Origin: an uncultured Bacteroidales bacterium
GTDB taxonomy: Bacteria; Bacteroidota; Bacteroidia; Bacteroidales; FEN-979
Direction: 5' to 3'
NCBI GenBank assembly: GCA_903959905.1
Contig: CAJBYO010000033.1
Span: 62,001-126,000 of the forward strand
Length of the DNA stretch: 64,000 bases
Shown here in pieces: positions 18,164-27,828 of the stretch (position 1 is its first letter; every line of letters begins with the position of its first letter). A program made the position numbers and the translations under genes. The notes beneath the pieces were generated by a model. It saw only the letters and a list, made by a program, of their open reading frames with translations. It did not search any database and had not been told where the DNA came from.

Positions 18164-18700
18164 TTAACTCTTTTTAAAGAAGCTGAAATTTACACTTCCA
18201 TACTGTCTCTGGGAGCTGAAATGCTCATGCTTTTCAAACTTGTAGCGTGCAGAATGCTCCAGGATGAGCATGCCTTCATCTGCAAGCAGCCCCGACGAAA
18301 ATACAAGATCAGGAATGGATTCTATTCGCTCAAGGTCGTATGGCGGATCTGCAAAAATCAGGTCGTAGGATGAAACCATGTGCTTGATAAAGACGAAACT
18401 GTTTGATTTTATGGCCTTTATATTAGTTGCACCAAAGGCTTCAGCCGTCTTCTTAATAAAGTCAATGCAACGATGGTTTGAATCAATCGCAGTCACTTCA
18501 ACAGCACCCCTTGAAAGAAACTCAAAGGCGATGCTTCCAGATCCGGTAAAGAGATCAAGAACACGGAGACCTTCAATGTCAACCATGTTATTCAGCACAT
18601 TAAACAAACCCTCTTTGGCAAAATCGGTCGTAGGACGAACCGGAAGGTTGACCGGCGGCAGCAGTCTGCGCCCTTTATAAATGCCGCTTACAATCCGCAT
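18164..18700 (-). CDS. rsmD: 16S rRNA (guanine-N2)-methyltransferase RsmD
   Basis: A 178-residue SAM-dependent enzyme that methylates G966 (E. coli numbering) of 16S rRNA. It begins with RIVSGIYKGRRLLPP, has the SAM-binding VLDLFTGSGSIAFEFLSRGA, and the catalytic FADPPYDL (DPPY). The length is normal. Its start overlaps the end of the upstream DUF3822 gene by 13 bases, so the two are translationally coupled. Confidence 0.95.
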   Translation of the reverse strand: MRIVSGIYKGRRLLPPVNLPVRPTTDFAKEGLFNVLNNMVDIEGLRVLDLFTGSGSIAFEFLSRGAVEVTAIDSNHRCIDFIKKTAEAFGATNIKAIKSNSFVFIKHMVSSYDLIFADPPYDLERIESIPDLVFSSGLLADEGMLILEHSARYKFEKHEHFSSQRQYGSVNFSFFKKS

Positions 18701-19581
18701 GAGAAGAAATTCAGTAATGGGAAAAATGACTGGGATGGAAGTTGATTAAGCACATAACTGTAATGATAGGCTTCATTTCTCCGGCCCGTTTCAACCTGCC
18801 TGACATACCGCTGGAGAAGCTCAGGTAATTCCTTGCCCGCCTCCACATTCCCGATAAGGACCAGCGGAATTTTCTCCGGATTGAAATTGAGCTGTTCCAA
18901 AACAAAAATCAGGTAATAGGCCACATCTTCGGAATTCTGAAAAGCGAAGGTGTTGAAATAATGCAATTGCCTGCCGTCAAATATCATCAGGTCAAACTGA
19001 TTCTCCATCACATGCAGGAAAACGTGCGGGGAATTGATCCGGTTTTTGTAATTAATCCAAACACTTTCAATGAGCAGGCTGGAGGAGTGAACAACTTTGC
19101 TTTTCGGGAAGGCAGCCCTGACCGACTCCAGCACTGATCCCGGCACTGCAAAAACATTCCAGGCGTCCATAGGCATCAGGTGATCGGCACACACCTGTTC
19201 ATCCTTTTCAACCGGGAAATTGAACCTGAAATAGTGTTCCTTTTCATCAGCATCAAACAGCAGAGCAGGGACCAGGGTGGATTTTTTTCCTTCAAAAGCA
19301 ATTTTAACAAGCCTGAACTGGCTGGAAAGCCATGGAATATCTTTGCTCAACTCATGAAAGAACATCATTGGAGAGGATTGCCCTGCAGTTTGCACATCAG
19401 TTTGCTTTACTTCATTTCTAACCACTTTTTGCAATCCGAGCAGTTTATTCCGCCTGAAATCAAGAATGCAACAGCTGAACATGGTCTCATTGAGAACGAC
19501 GGAGAGCCCGTAATTCCCGGCATCAAACTGGTTAAAAGACTCATCCAGCAGGTTCAATGAAACAGTATAGTGTTCAGACAT
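18688..19581 (-). CDS. DUF3822 family protein
   Basis: A 297-residue protein of a family confined to Bacteroidota with unknown function. The layout resembles a divergent actin-like fold: an N-terminal strand pair (YTVSLNLLDESFNQF) and a later FLHVMENQFDLMIFDGRQLHYFNTF. Its constant location next to rsmD is the main known clue. The ATG at 19581 is used; upstream codons in frame run into the neighbouring spacer. Confidence 0.8.
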   Translation of the reverse strand: MSEHYTVSLNLLDESFNQFDAGNYGLSVVLNETMFSCCILDFRRNKLLGLQKVVRNEVKQTDVQTAGQSSPMMFFHELSKDIPWLSSQFRLVKIAFEGKKSTLVPALLFDADEKEHYFRFNFPVEKDEQVCADHLMPMDAWNVFAVPGSVLESVRAAFPKSKVVHSSSLLIESVWINYKNRINSPHVFLHVMENQFDLMIFDGRQLHYFNTFAFQNSEDVAYYLIFVLEQLNFNPEKIPLVLIGNVEAGKELPELLQRYVRQVETGRRNEAYHYSYVLNQLPSQSFFPLLNFFSCGL

Positions 19582-19589
19582 AGTAATTT

Positions 19590-20861
19590 CTAAACGAAAA
19601 GGATCGCGGTGATCGTCAGTGCAATGATAAGAAGAAAAGCCGGAACAAGGTATATCCTGCTGCTTTTTGAGCCGAAAAAGCACCCATACGCCATTTTCAT
19701 CAGGTTGTTGCTCACGATGGCCTGGAACGTGGCAACAAGAATGGCATGAACTGGAACCCCGTCTTTTTCCTGGAAGAGGTTGATCAGGAAAGGGTCGATA
19801 TCAGTGAGCCCCACAGCAAATGAGAGCACATTAAGTCCCGGTGTCCCAAACCGGCGGAGCACTTCAAATGTGATGAAAGTAAACGCCACATAAAGGGCAG
19901 TGAACAACAGCGCAACTTTGAATTCAAGGGGATTTTTATCCACTTGCAGCTCATCATCTACCGTTACCACTGTTCTGTTCCTGTAAAAAAGGATGATTAC
20001 CCCTATCCCGGTGGTAAGGAGGAAAAGCCCGATGAACCAGATCCATACCGATCCAAACAGCACCTGGCTGAAAATGAAGATCAGAACAAGTACCCGAAGG
20101 TACATCATGGCGGTTGCAAAGATGATGCCAGCCATGTATTGCTGAAGGTTCTGAGGCTCCTTCCTGCTTTTCTTGGCGAGGATGATCGTTGTTGCCGTGC
20201 TGGAATACAGCCCTCCCAGGATGCCCGAAAGGATGATGCTTGACCTTGGAAAGATGAATTTTTTCAGGAGGTAGCTGCAATAGGATATGGAGGAGATAAC
20301 CACCACCGCCAGCCAGATCTTATAAGGGGTGAGACTCAACCCGGTGACAATCGGGCCATCGGGCAAAATTGGCAGGATCACCCCGGCAATGATCAGGAAC
20401 TTTGCCAGCGTAATGAATTCATAGCGGTCAAATTTTTGAGAGATGGTGGCGAAAGTCTCTTTCATTTCCGTAAATATCAGCACAATAACGACTATCAGCA
20501 ATACCATCCAGAGCGGTTGCGAAATGGTGAGCGGCCCGATGCAGTAAGTTATCAGGGCCACAAAAATGGTGGTGGCACCGAAATCCTTCAGGTCTCGGAT
20601 GTGATAGTAGTAGGAAATGCCCATCACCATGGAAAGTACAAGCCCTCCGCCCATGAACAGGTATCCGTTGTGCGGTTCAAGCAGATAGAGGATGAAGCCG
20701 AGCATCCCGATGAATGTAAAGGTGCGGTCGGTGCCGAACGTACGGTCATTGTCGTGGGCCAGGCTGTGAAGATGCCGCTGCGACAAACCGATCAGGAGGG
20801 AAAATACCGTGACCAGGATGAAATTGATCAGATTTGGCGGGATGGTGTGGGTGAGTTCCAT
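19590..20861 (-). CDS. MgtC/SapB family membrane protein with DUF4010 domain
   Basis: A 423-residue integral membrane protein with about 12 hydrophobic segments. The first ~140 residues are MgtC-like (FSLLIGLSQRHLHS followed by RTFTFIGMLGFILYLL). The rest matches DUF4010 (GGLYSSTATTIILAKKSR and VLSFAVGLTDIDPFLINL). A transport or ion-homeostasis role is inferred from the family. The ATG at 20861 is chosen over a TTG 15 bases upstream. The next gene on this strand is DUF3822, eight bases away. Confidence 0.85.
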   Translation of the reverse strand: MELTHTIPPNLINFILVTVFSLLIGLSQRHLHSLAHDNDRTFGTDRTFTFIGMLGFILYLLEPHNGYLFMGGGLVLSMVMGISYYYHIRDLKDFGATTIFVALITYCIGPLTISQPLWMVLLIVVIVLIFTEMKETFATISQKFDRYEFITLAKFLIIAGVILPILPDGPIVTGLSLTPYKIWLAVVVISSISYCSYLLKKFIFPRSSIILSGILGGLYSSTATTIILAKKSRKEPQNLQQYMAGIIFATAMMYLRVLVLIFIFSQVLFGSVWIWFIGLFLLTTGIGVIILFYRNRTVVTVDDELQVDKNPLEFKVALLFTALYVAFTFITFEVLRRFGTPGLNVLSFAVGLTDIDPFLINLFQEKDGVPVHAILVATFQAIVSNNLMKMAYGCFFGSKSSRIYLVPAFLLIIALTITAILFV

Positions 20862-20875
20862 AGGAAAAAACAGCA

Positions 20876-20907
20876 AAATGGTGAAATGGTGAAATGGTAA
20901 AATAGCG
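20876..20907. repeat. AAATGGTG octamer patch
   Basis: Three 8-base units (AAATGGTG, AAATGGTG, AAATGGTA) and a partial fourth just upstream of the MgtC-type gene. Related units form the hairpin at 27735-27828. Confidence 0.7.
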
Positions 20908-20922
20908 GTGAATAAACGTGGG

Positions 20923-21381
20923 TCATGAATTCAGCAGGTTGTAGGTGGGGATTTCTGTTAAGAATGAATAGGTTCTGTTGATGTGGTCTATTTTGCAGAA
21001 ATAGTGGGACAGTCCGTTGGTGACGGCAAGGTAATCAACAGTAAGGGTCATGTTGTACATAGCCACCTGGTCAAATACTGCCTGGGTAATTTCGACGTCC
21101 GGGCTTTTGCATTCAACAACAAGGCAGGGCTTTCCTGTAGCCGTATAGGCAAGAATGTCAAATCTTTTTAACAGGTTGTTATACTTGAGGGAGGCTTCCA
21201 CTACGATCAGGGTGGCCGGGAAACCAAGGCCGGAAACCATAAAGTGCAGGAAATGCTGTCTGACCCACTCTTCAGCAGTCAGCCTGACGAACTTCTTCCG
21301 GATTTCGTCAAAAATCTCCTGCTTCCCGTTTTTTCCGATCCGGGTGCGTGCGGCTATGTCGGGCAGATTGAGTTTTTCCAT
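20923..21381 (-). CDS. Stand-alone HsdR N-terminal-type (PD-(D/E)xK) protein
   Basis: A 152-residue protein matching the nuclease domain at the N-terminus of type I restriction R subunits (HSDR_N_2). The core is RFDILAYTATGKPCLVVECK, with the D...ExK catalytic residues, followed by QAVFDQVAMYNMTL and YLAVTNGLSHYF. It has no helicase part, and no hsdM or hsdS lies near. Single-domain copies are common in Bacteroidota and their role is unknown. Confidence 0.85.
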   Translation of the reverse strand: MEKLNLPDIAARTRIGKNGKQEIFDEIRKKFVRLTAEEWVRQHFLHFMVSGLGFPATLIVVEASLKYNNLLKRFDILAYTATGKPCLVVECKSPDVEITQAVFDQVAMYNMTLTVDYLAVTNGLSHYFCKIDHINRTYSFLTEIPTYNLLNS

Positions 21382-21424
21382 GGCGGGTAATATACAAACT
21401 TACGGAAAAATCTGACAAATCATT

Positions 21425-21432
21425 TATCTTTG
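21425..21432 (+). promoter_or_regulatory. Candidate -7 box for the AMP nucleosidase gene
   Basis: TATCTTTG fits TAnnTTTG and lies 42 bases before the start codon at 21475. No convincing -33 box was seen. Confidence 0.4.
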
Positions 21433-21474
21433 CGGGTGATGAGGCTGGTACGAAAGACAGATAATATTTTTCAC

Positions 21475-22248
21475 ATGAAAACAAAAAAAGAGATCGTTGA
21501 CAATTGGTTGCCCCGCTATACAGGCACGACACTTGATGCATTCGGGGATTATATCCTCCTCACCAATTTCAACGCCTACCTTGATGTATTCTCCAAATGG
21601 TACAATGTTCCCATCATGGGTAAAGACAAGGCAATGCCAAGTGTTACTCATGAGCGCATCACACTGATCAACTTTGGCATGGGAAGTCCGAATGCAGCAA
21701 CAATCATGGACCTGCTCGGGGCCATTAATCCAAAGGCGGCATTGTTCCTCGGCAAATGTGGGGGACTGAAGAAAAAATGCAAGGTCGGTGATATGATCAT
21801 CCCTATTGCCGCCATCCGTGGTGACGGTACATCGGATGACTATTTTCCTGCCCGGGTGCCTGCCCTCCCGGCATTCAACCTGCAAAAGGTAATGTCAACC
21901 GTTGTTCACAACCACCGGAAAAATTACTGGACCGGTACCGTCTACACCACAAACCGGCGGGTATGGGAATATGATGAAGATTTCAAGGAGCATTTGCGCA
22001 TTACCAGGGCCATTGCCATTGACATGGAGTCGGCAACCCTGTTTATGGTTGGTTTTGCAAATGAGATTCCCACAGGAGCCCTTTTGCTCGTTTCTGACCA
22101 ACCCATGGTTGGAAGTGGCATCAAGACACAGGCCAGCGATAAAAAGGTGACCAAGAATTTCACAGAGGAACACCTGCGCATCGGGGTGGAGACGATGCAG
22201 GATCTGATAGAGAAAAAACTGGTGGTAAAACATCTCAGGTTTGATTAG
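21475..22248 (+). CDS. amn: AMP nucleosidase, short Bacteroidota form
   Basis: A 257-residue nucleoside-phosphorylase-fold enzyme that splits AMP into adenine and ribose 5-phosphate. It keeps the C-terminal catalytic half of E. coli Amn (about 480 residues), which starts here with the sequence around TNFNAYLDVFSKWY. Substrate-contact segments are INFGMGSPNAATIMDLL, LGKCGGLKK and the acidic IDMESATLFMVGF; SDQPM follows. The ATG at 21475 gives a normal length for the short form. holA begins five bases after the stop. Confidence 0.9.
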   Translation: MKTKKEIVDNWLPRYTGTTLDAFGDYILLTNFNAYLDVFSKWYNVPIMGKDKAMPSVTHERITLINFGMGSPNAATIMDLLGAINPKAALFLGKCGGLKKKCKVGDMIIPIAAIRGDGTSDDYFPARVPALPAFNLQKVMSTVVHNHRKNYWTGTVYTTNRRVWEYDEDFKEHLRITRAIAIDMESATLFMVGFANEIPTGALLLVSDQPMVGSGIKTQASDKKVTKNFTEEHLRIGVETMQDLIEKKLVVKHLRFD

Positions 22249-22253
22249 GAGCT

Positions 22254-23270
22254 ATGGCAGGAAAGAATGACATCAGTTTTGACAACCTTCTGAGCGACCT
22301 GAAAAATCAGATCTATCATCCCATTTACCTTCTATACGGCGAAGAGTCCTATTTTATCGATGCCATTTCCGATTACATAGAGCAAAATGTGCTGAGCGAC
22401 CTGGAGAAGGAATTCAACCAGACCATTGTGTATGGCAAAGACTCCAATGTCTTTACGCTTATGAGCTATGCCAAACGCTTCCCGATGATGGCCAACTACC
22501 AGGTACTTATCGTGAAAGAGGCACAGGACCTGGATAAAATAGATGAGTTACTGCCGTATGTTGAAAACCCGCTTAAATCAACCATCCTGGTCCTTTGCTA
22601 CAAATATGGCAAGCCCGACAAACGCAAATCACTGTTCAAATCCATTGAAAAGGCAGGGGTAACGTTTGAATCCGCACGGCTTTACGACAACAAAATCCCC
22701 GACTGGATCAACGATTACCTTCGCCAGCGGAAATATGCCATCACCCCGAAGGCAGCTGCGTTGCTGTCGGAATTCCTGGGGGCAGATCTCGGAAAAATTG
22801 TAAATGAGCTGCAGAAACTGCTCATCAATATTCCTGCCGGCTCAGAGATCAATGAGGAGTATGTGGAGAAGAACATTGGCATCAGCAAGGATTATAACGT
22901 GTTTGAATTGCAAAAAGCCCTTGCCCGGAAGGATGTGCTTAAATCAAACCAGATCATTCTCTATTTTGGCGCCAATCTCAGGGAGAACCCGTTGGTAAAG
23001 GTCATCCCGATACTCTATTCCTACTTTTCAAAGGTACTGACCTACCATTTCCTGCCCGACAAATCGAAAAATTCGGTGGCAGCGGCTCTTTCGGTCAACC
23101 CGTTTTTCGTGGCAGATTACCAGCAGGCTGCTAAGAGTTTCCCTGTGTCAAAAACGGTGGGGATCATTTCGCTGCTGCGCGAATATGATTTGAAAGCCAA
23201 AGGAGTTGACAATGTTTCCGCCGGTGATGGGGAGCTAATGAAAGAATTGATCTTCAAGATCCTGCACTGA
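22254..23270 (+). CDS. holA: DNA polymerase III subunit delta
   Basis: A 338-residue clamp-loader subunit that opens the sliding clamp. The N-terminal block PIYLLYGEESYFID is the family signature. A collar-type helical C-terminal domain follows from about residue 210 (FELQKALARKDVL). No functional P-loop is present, as usual for delta. With holB at 13946, two of the three clamp-loader components lie in this window. Confidence 0.93.
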   Translation: MAGKNDISFDNLLSDLKNQIYHPIYLLYGEESYFIDAISDYIEQNVLSDLEKEFNQTIVYGKDSNVFTLMSYAKRFPMMANYQVLIVKEAQDLDKIDELLPYVENPLKSTILVLCYKYGKPDKRKSLFKSIEKAGVTFESARLYDNKIPDWINDYLRQRKYAITPKAAALLSEFLGADLGKIVNELQKLLINIPAGSEINEEYVEKNIGISKDYNVFELQKALARKDVLKSNQIILYFGANLRENPLVKVIPILYSYFSKVLTYHFLPDKSKNSVAAALSVNPFFVADYQQAAKSFPVSKTVGIISLLREYDLKAKGVDNVSAGDGELMKELIFKILH

Positions 23271-23272
23271 GT

Positions 23273-25069
23273 TTACCCAATGCGGTAGTTGAATTCCGAC
23301 GACCGGTACGTTTCCTCAATGACTTTACTGTATTTCTCAATGATGAACTTACGCCGCAGTTTGAGCGTAGGAGAGATTTCACCGGAGTCGGTTGTCCATT
23401 CGTCGCTTATCAGCCTGAATTTCTTTATCTGTTCGGTTTGATCCAGATCCTGGTTGAACCGTTCTACTTCCCTGCGAATCCGTCGGATGATCTCCGGCGT
23501 TCTCACCGCCTTATCCCGGGAGACGAATTCAATGTCTTTGACTTCACACCAGTTCCTGAGATATTCAAAATTCGGTATGATCAGGGCCGCTGCACAATTC
23601 CTGTTTTCACCCACCACCATGATGTGCTCAATAAAAGGCGACTCCTTCATTCGTTGTTCAATGGGCTGCGGAGCAATGTATTTTCCGCCGGATGTTTTAA
23701 ATATTTCCTTCTTCCGGTCGGTGATCCTCAGGAATTTACCATCCTCAATCACCCCGATGTCGCCGGTGTGGAACCACCCGTCTGCATCAATCACTTCTGC
23801 TGTTTTTTCTGGCCTGTTCAGGTAACCCATCATGATGTTCGGCCCCTTGCAGAGGATCTCGCCATCTTCGGCAATTTTCATCTCATTGTCGGTAAGCAGC
23901 GGGCCGACAGTGCCGAATTTCATACATCCGGGTTCAAACCTGTAACACGTTACACCCGGTGATGTCTCTGTAAGACCATACGCCTCAAGTATAGGAATCT
24001 TTGCAGCCCAGAAAATGCGGGCCAGGCGTGGGTGCAGGGAAGCGCTTCCTGAAACAATGAATTTAAGCTCACCACCCATGGCTTCTCGCCATTTACTGAA
24101 AACCAAAGCATTGGCAATAAAAAGTTTAATATCATAAATCAATCCGCGGGCATGATCAAGTTCAAATTTGTGGCCCTGCCTCAGCGCCCAGAAGAAGAGC
24201 ACCTTCATGGGCAGGGGCAGGTTGCGGCCTTTTGCAACTATTTTATTGTAAATTTTCTCAAAAACACGCGGAACTGAGGCAAACCCATGCGGTTTCACTT
24301 CACGGATATACTCACCAAGCTCATCAATATTCTGAACATAATAGATTGAAACTCCGAACGACTGGTAAACATACCCGGCAGTCCGCTCATAAACATGGCA
24401 CAGCGGAAGAAAACTCACCACCCTGTCGTGCATCTTCAGCGGCGGGATTTCAGCCAGTGCTTTGTAATTGGTCACAAAATTATTATGCGACGACATGACG
24501 CCTTTGGGCCTCCCCGTTGTGCCCGAAGTATAGATGATGGTGGCAAGGTCGCGCGGCAGGATGGTCTGTTTGATCACCTCAAGTTCTTCAGGGTGTGGAT
24601 AGTTTTTACCCATTTCAAGTATCTCATTCCAGCTGCGGATTCCTTCCACCGGTTCAATGGAAAAAACAGCCTTCAGCTTTGACATCCCGGGGATAACCCC
24701 CTTGATCCTGTCATAGATGCCCTGGTCGGAAAAGATCAGGTACTCCACTTCTGAATCGGTGAAAATGTATCGGTAATTATCTTCACTGATGGTTGGATAC
24801 ACCGGGACCTGCACAGCGCCAACCTGCAGGATGCCCATGTCGATTATATTCCATTCAGGGCAGTTATTCATCACCGTGGCAATGCGGGTGCCTTTTTTAA
24901 CTCCCATCGCAAGCAGCCCCAGGCTGATCAGATCGCTGTTATGAACATAGTCAGTGGCTGAAACACGCACCCATGTCCCGTTCATTTTTATGTTAAACAG
25001 GTCGCCGATGGAACTATATTCATCCTTGTATAATTCCAGGAGGTCAAAAATTCGGGTGATTTGCTTCAT
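23273..25069 (-). CDS. Long-chain acyl-CoA synthetase (AMP-forming)
   Basis: A 598-residue ANL-superfamily enzyme that activates fatty acids with ATP and CoA. Motifs in order: TIIYTSGTTGRPKGVMSSH (P-loop), AYGLTETSPG (adenine pocket), DADGWFHTGDIG, and ITDRKKEIFKTSGGKYIAP, the hinge and lipid-gate region of long-chain enzymes. The length agrees with FadD15-type ligases. Downstream of and on the same strand as a closely related ligase, 26 bases away. Confidence 0.92.
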   Translation of the reverse strand: MKQITRIFDLLELYKDEYSSIGDLFNIKMNGTWVRVSATDYVHNSDLISLGLLAMGVKKGTRIATVMNNCPEWNIIDMGILQVGAVQVPVYPTISEDNYRYIFTDSEVEYLIFSDQGIYDRIKGVIPGMSKLKAVFSIEPVEGIRSWNEILEMGKNYPHPEELEVIKQTILPRDLATIIYTSGTTGRPKGVMSSHNNFVTNYKALAEIPPLKMHDRVVSFLPLCHVYERTAGYVYQSFGVSIYYVQNIDELGEYIREVKPHGFASVPRVFEKIYNKIVAKGRNLPLPMKVLFFWALRQGHKFELDHARGLIYDIKLFIANALVFSKWREAMGGELKFIVSGSASLHPRLARIFWAAKIPILEAYGLTETSPGVTCYRFEPGCMKFGTVGPLLTDNEMKIAEDGEILCKGPNIMMGYLNRPEKTAEVIDADGWFHTGDIGVIEDGKFLRITDRKKEIFKTSGGKYIAPQPIEQRMKESPFIEHIMVVGENRNCAAALIIPNFEYLRNWCEVKDIEFVSRDKAVRTPEIIRRIRREVERFNQDLDQTEQIKKFRLISDEWTTDSGEISPTLKLRRKFIIEKYSKVIEETYRSSEFNYRIG

Positions 25070-25095
25070 TGTATAATAACGGTTATGAAACCTGT

Positions 25096-26865
25096 TTATT
25101 GAAATAGTTTAGCGATTTTATCTTCGTATTTTTTGGTAATGGCGTTGCGCTTCAGCTTCATGGTAGGAGTAATTTCACCGGTATCAAATGTCCATTCCGT
25201 ATCCATCAGCGCCCAGCTTTTGATCTTTTCCGTATCGCCAAAACACTTGTTGTACTTGTCCACTTCGCGCTGAAACCTCTTCCTGATGCGCGGCAGGTTC
25301 ACCATCTCTTCGTTTGTTGTGTATGGTATCTCCTTGACCGTACAGTATGACTTCAGGAAAGTAAAATCCGGAACGATCAAAGCACCTGCAAATTTCTGGT
25401 TCTCGCCTACCACTACCATCTGATCTATGAAGAGTGACTCCTTGAAGGTATCTTCAATGGGTTGCGGGCTTACATATTTGCCAAAGGACGTCTTAAACAG
25501 CTCTTTTTTCCGTCCGGTTATTTTCAAATGGCCCTGGGGTTCAATACGGCCAAGGTCGCCGGTATGGAACCAGCCATCCGCTTCTATGGCATCACGTGTC
25601 ATTTCAGGCTCCTTGTAGTAGCCCTTCATAACACTCGGGCCCTTGCAGAGGATTTCACCGTCTTCAGCAATTTTTACCTGGACACCTTTAAGCACTTTAC
25701 CCACTGTTCCGAACATCATCCCGTTCTTAGTCAGGTCATTCACAGCAATTACCGGTGATGTTTCCGTTAAGCCGTAGCCTTCCAGCACGTTGATGCCGGC
25801 ACAGGTGAACATGCGGGCAAGCCTTGGCTGCAGAGCTGCTCCACCAGATACGACCAGCAGGTGCTTGCCTCCCAGTGCATCGCGCCATTTGGTGTACACC
25901 AGTTTGTCGTACAGTTTGCGTTTTAGTTCATAAAACCAGCCATTGGCCCCGTTGAGCTCATACCGCAGGGCCAGGTGCAGTGCCCAGAAGAAGATCCAGC
26001 GTTTCATGCCGGTCAGCTTGTGGCCGGTTGAAAATAGTTTATCATAGATTTTCTCAAGAAGCCGCGGTACCGTTGATAAAATATCCGGCTTCACCTCTTT
26101 CATGTTATCAGTGATGGTGCCCAGGTTTTCCGCGTAGTAGATTGAAAATCCAAGGTAATGATACAGGTAATTGAGCATCCGCTCATATACGTGGCAGAGC
26201 GGTAAATAGCTCACGGCCTTTGCCTCCTCCCCAAACGGCGGAATATGGTCGCATACTTTAAAATTGGAAATAATATTGTCGTGGGTAAGCATTACCCCTT
26301 TGGGGTTGCCGGTTGTACCGGAAGTGTAGATGATGGTTGCGACATCTCCGGGTTTTACAATGGCTTTTCGCTCTTCAAGGAGTGATTTATTTACATTCTG
26401 CCTGCCAAGGTCAATCAACTCACTCAGATGCTTGTGCTCATGATGATCCTTGTAGGTAAAAACCCCTTTGATTTTCTCCATCTCCGGCAGGATATGATCG
26501 ATTTTCCGAAGCAGTTCCTGCCCGGAAATAAACACATACGTCACCTCCGCGTGGTTCAGGATGAACTTATAATCTGATTCACTGATGGTCGGATAGATCG
26601 GAACATGTACAGCCCCAACCTGGAGGATGGCCATATCCACAAAGTTCCACTCGGCGCGATTGGAGCTGATCTGGGCAATTTTGTCACCGGGCTGAACTCC
26701 CATCGCCAGGAATCCGTAACTAATGTTGTCAACGATATCGCGGTACTGAGCCAGGCTGTAGCGCACCCATTCGCCATTTTCTTTGGAGGCAAGAACATCG
26801 TCTTTGGGTTTAAACTTTAACTGGTGGTAGGGTAAAAGATCAAAAATACGCGTAACTTCCATCAT
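25096..26865 (-). CDS. Long-chain acyl-CoA synthetase (AMP-forming), paralogue
   Basis: A 589-residue enzyme with the same layout as its neighbour: TIIYTSGTTGNPKGVMLTH, EGYGLTETSPV, EADGWFHTGDLG and ITGRKKELFKTSFGKYV. The two share blocks along their full length, so they come from a tandem duplication. The loop and C-terminal differences suggest different chain-length preference, which is inference. It starts at Met 26865 or the next codon (MM). Confidence 0.92.
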   Translation of the reverse strand: MMEVTRIFDLLPYHQLKFKPKDDVLASKENGEWVRYSLAQYRDIVDNISYGFLAMGVQPGDKIAQISSNRAEWNFVDMAILQVGAVHVPIYPTISESDYKFILNHAEVTYVFISGQELLRKIDHILPEMEKIKGVFTYKDHHEHKHLSELIDLGRQNVNKSLLEERKAIVKPGDVATIIYTSGTTGNPKGVMLTHDNIISNFKVCDHIPPFGEEAKAVSYLPLCHVYERMLNYLYHYLGFSIYYAENLGTITDNMKEVKPDILSTVPRLLEKIYDKLFSTGHKLTGMKRWIFFWALHLALRYELNGANGWFYELKRKLYDKLVYTKWRDALGGKHLLVVSGGAALQPRLARMFTCAGINVLEGYGLTETSPVIAVNDLTKNGMMFGTVGKVLKGVQVKIAEDGEILCKGPSVMKGYYKEPEMTRDAIEADGWFHTGDLGRIEPQGHLKITGRKKELFKTSFGKYVSPQPIEDTFKESLFIDQMVVVGENQKFAGALIVPDFTFLKSYCTVKEIPYTTNEEMVNLPRIRKRFQREVDKYNKCFGDTEKIKSWALMDTEWTFDTGEITPTMKLKRNAITKKYEDKIAKLFQ

Positions 26866-26964
26866 TCGTGTATGTTAAATACTATTAAAAGAAATGCATG
26901 ATGCAATGATAATGAAAAAAAGCGATGTGCCATAATTTCGCTAACTCGCGACTTCACTGCTTCG

Positions 26965-27723
26965 CTACTTTTTATAGAATTGGGTTGCGCTGGCCTGCGC
27001 TGTAGGCATCAGCACCAGGTCGTTGATATTTACATGTGCCGGGAGTGTGGTCACATAATAAACCGCATCTGCGATATCTTCTGCAGATAAAGGGGTAAAC
27101 CCCTTATAGACACTTTCGGCGCGGTCGTGATCGCCTTTGAATCTCACAAGGGAAAACTCTGTATTGGCAGCTCCCGGTGCAATGTGGGTGACTTTGATGT
27201 TGTGGGTGACAAGATCGATGCGGGTTCCTTTGGTAATGGCATCCACGGCAAACTTTGAGCCGCAGTAAACGTTGCCCATCGGGTAAACCTCCTTGCCGGC
27301 AACCGAGCCGATGTTGATGATGTGTCCCTGTTTGCGGGCGACCATCAGCGGGGAGATCAACCGGGTCATATACAGCAAACCCTTCACATTGGTGTCAATC
27401 ATCCGTTCCCAGTCATCAATCACCGCTTCATGGATAGGATTCATTCCCGCGGCGAGGCCGGCGTTGTTCACCAGCACATCAATTGTTTTCCACTTTTCAG
27501 GGAGGTTGGCAATTGCATTCTCCACCTCAGATAACTTTCTGACATCAAAGCAAAGCGGGAGCACCTCCACGTTGAAGGTGGTGATCAGGTCTTTTGCCAG
27601 TTCTTCAAGCAGTACTTTCCTGCGCCCGGTGATGATCAGGTTGTTGCCGTTTTGTGCGAATTTACGGGCGATTGCTTTGCCAAAGCCGGCAGTGGCGCCG
27701 GAGATAAATATTGTCTTGGACAT
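26965..27723 (-). CDS. Short-chain dehydrogenase, YdfG-like
   Basis: A 252-residue NAD(P)-dependent oxidoreductase. The cofactor motif is SGATAGFGKAIA with an Arg-rich ITGRRKVLLEEL that favours NADPH. NNAGLA follows, and the catalytic triad includes Ser in INIGSVAGKEV and YCGSKFAVDA (Y-x-x-x-K). The C-terminal IADAVYYVTTLP is typical of the YdfG/serine-3-dehydrogenase group, which reduces 3-hydroxy acid semialdehydes. The substrate is not certain. Confidence 0.9.
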   Translation of the reverse strand: MSKTIFISGATAGFGKAIARKFAQNGNNLIITGRRKVLLEELAKDLITTFNVEVLPLCFDVRKLSEVENAIANLPEKWKTIDVLVNNAGLAAGMNPIHEAVIDDWERMIDTNVKGLLYMTRLISPLMVARKQGHIINIGSVAGKEVYPMGNVYCGSKFAVDAITKGTRIDLVTHNIKVTHIAPGAANTEFSLVRFKGDHDRAESVYKGFTPLSAEDIADAVYYVTTLPAHVNINDLVLMPTAQASATQFYKK

Positions 27724-27734
27724 AGGTGATTATA

Positions 27735-27828
27735 AATGGTAAGACGGTAAAATAGTAAAATGGTAAAATGCGGTGAACATAGGCATGGGATAAGGATTTT
27801 ACATTTTACATTTTACATTTTGCATTTC
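27735..27828. repeat. Inverted repeat of TAAAATGG/TTTTACA units, extending into purL
   Basis: The left arm (27735-27772) is a run of GGTAAAATAG-type units. The right arm (27796-27828) is three TTTTACA-type units and a variant. The right arm overlaps the purL stop and supplies its last nine codons (EMQNVKCKM). Confidence 0.8.
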
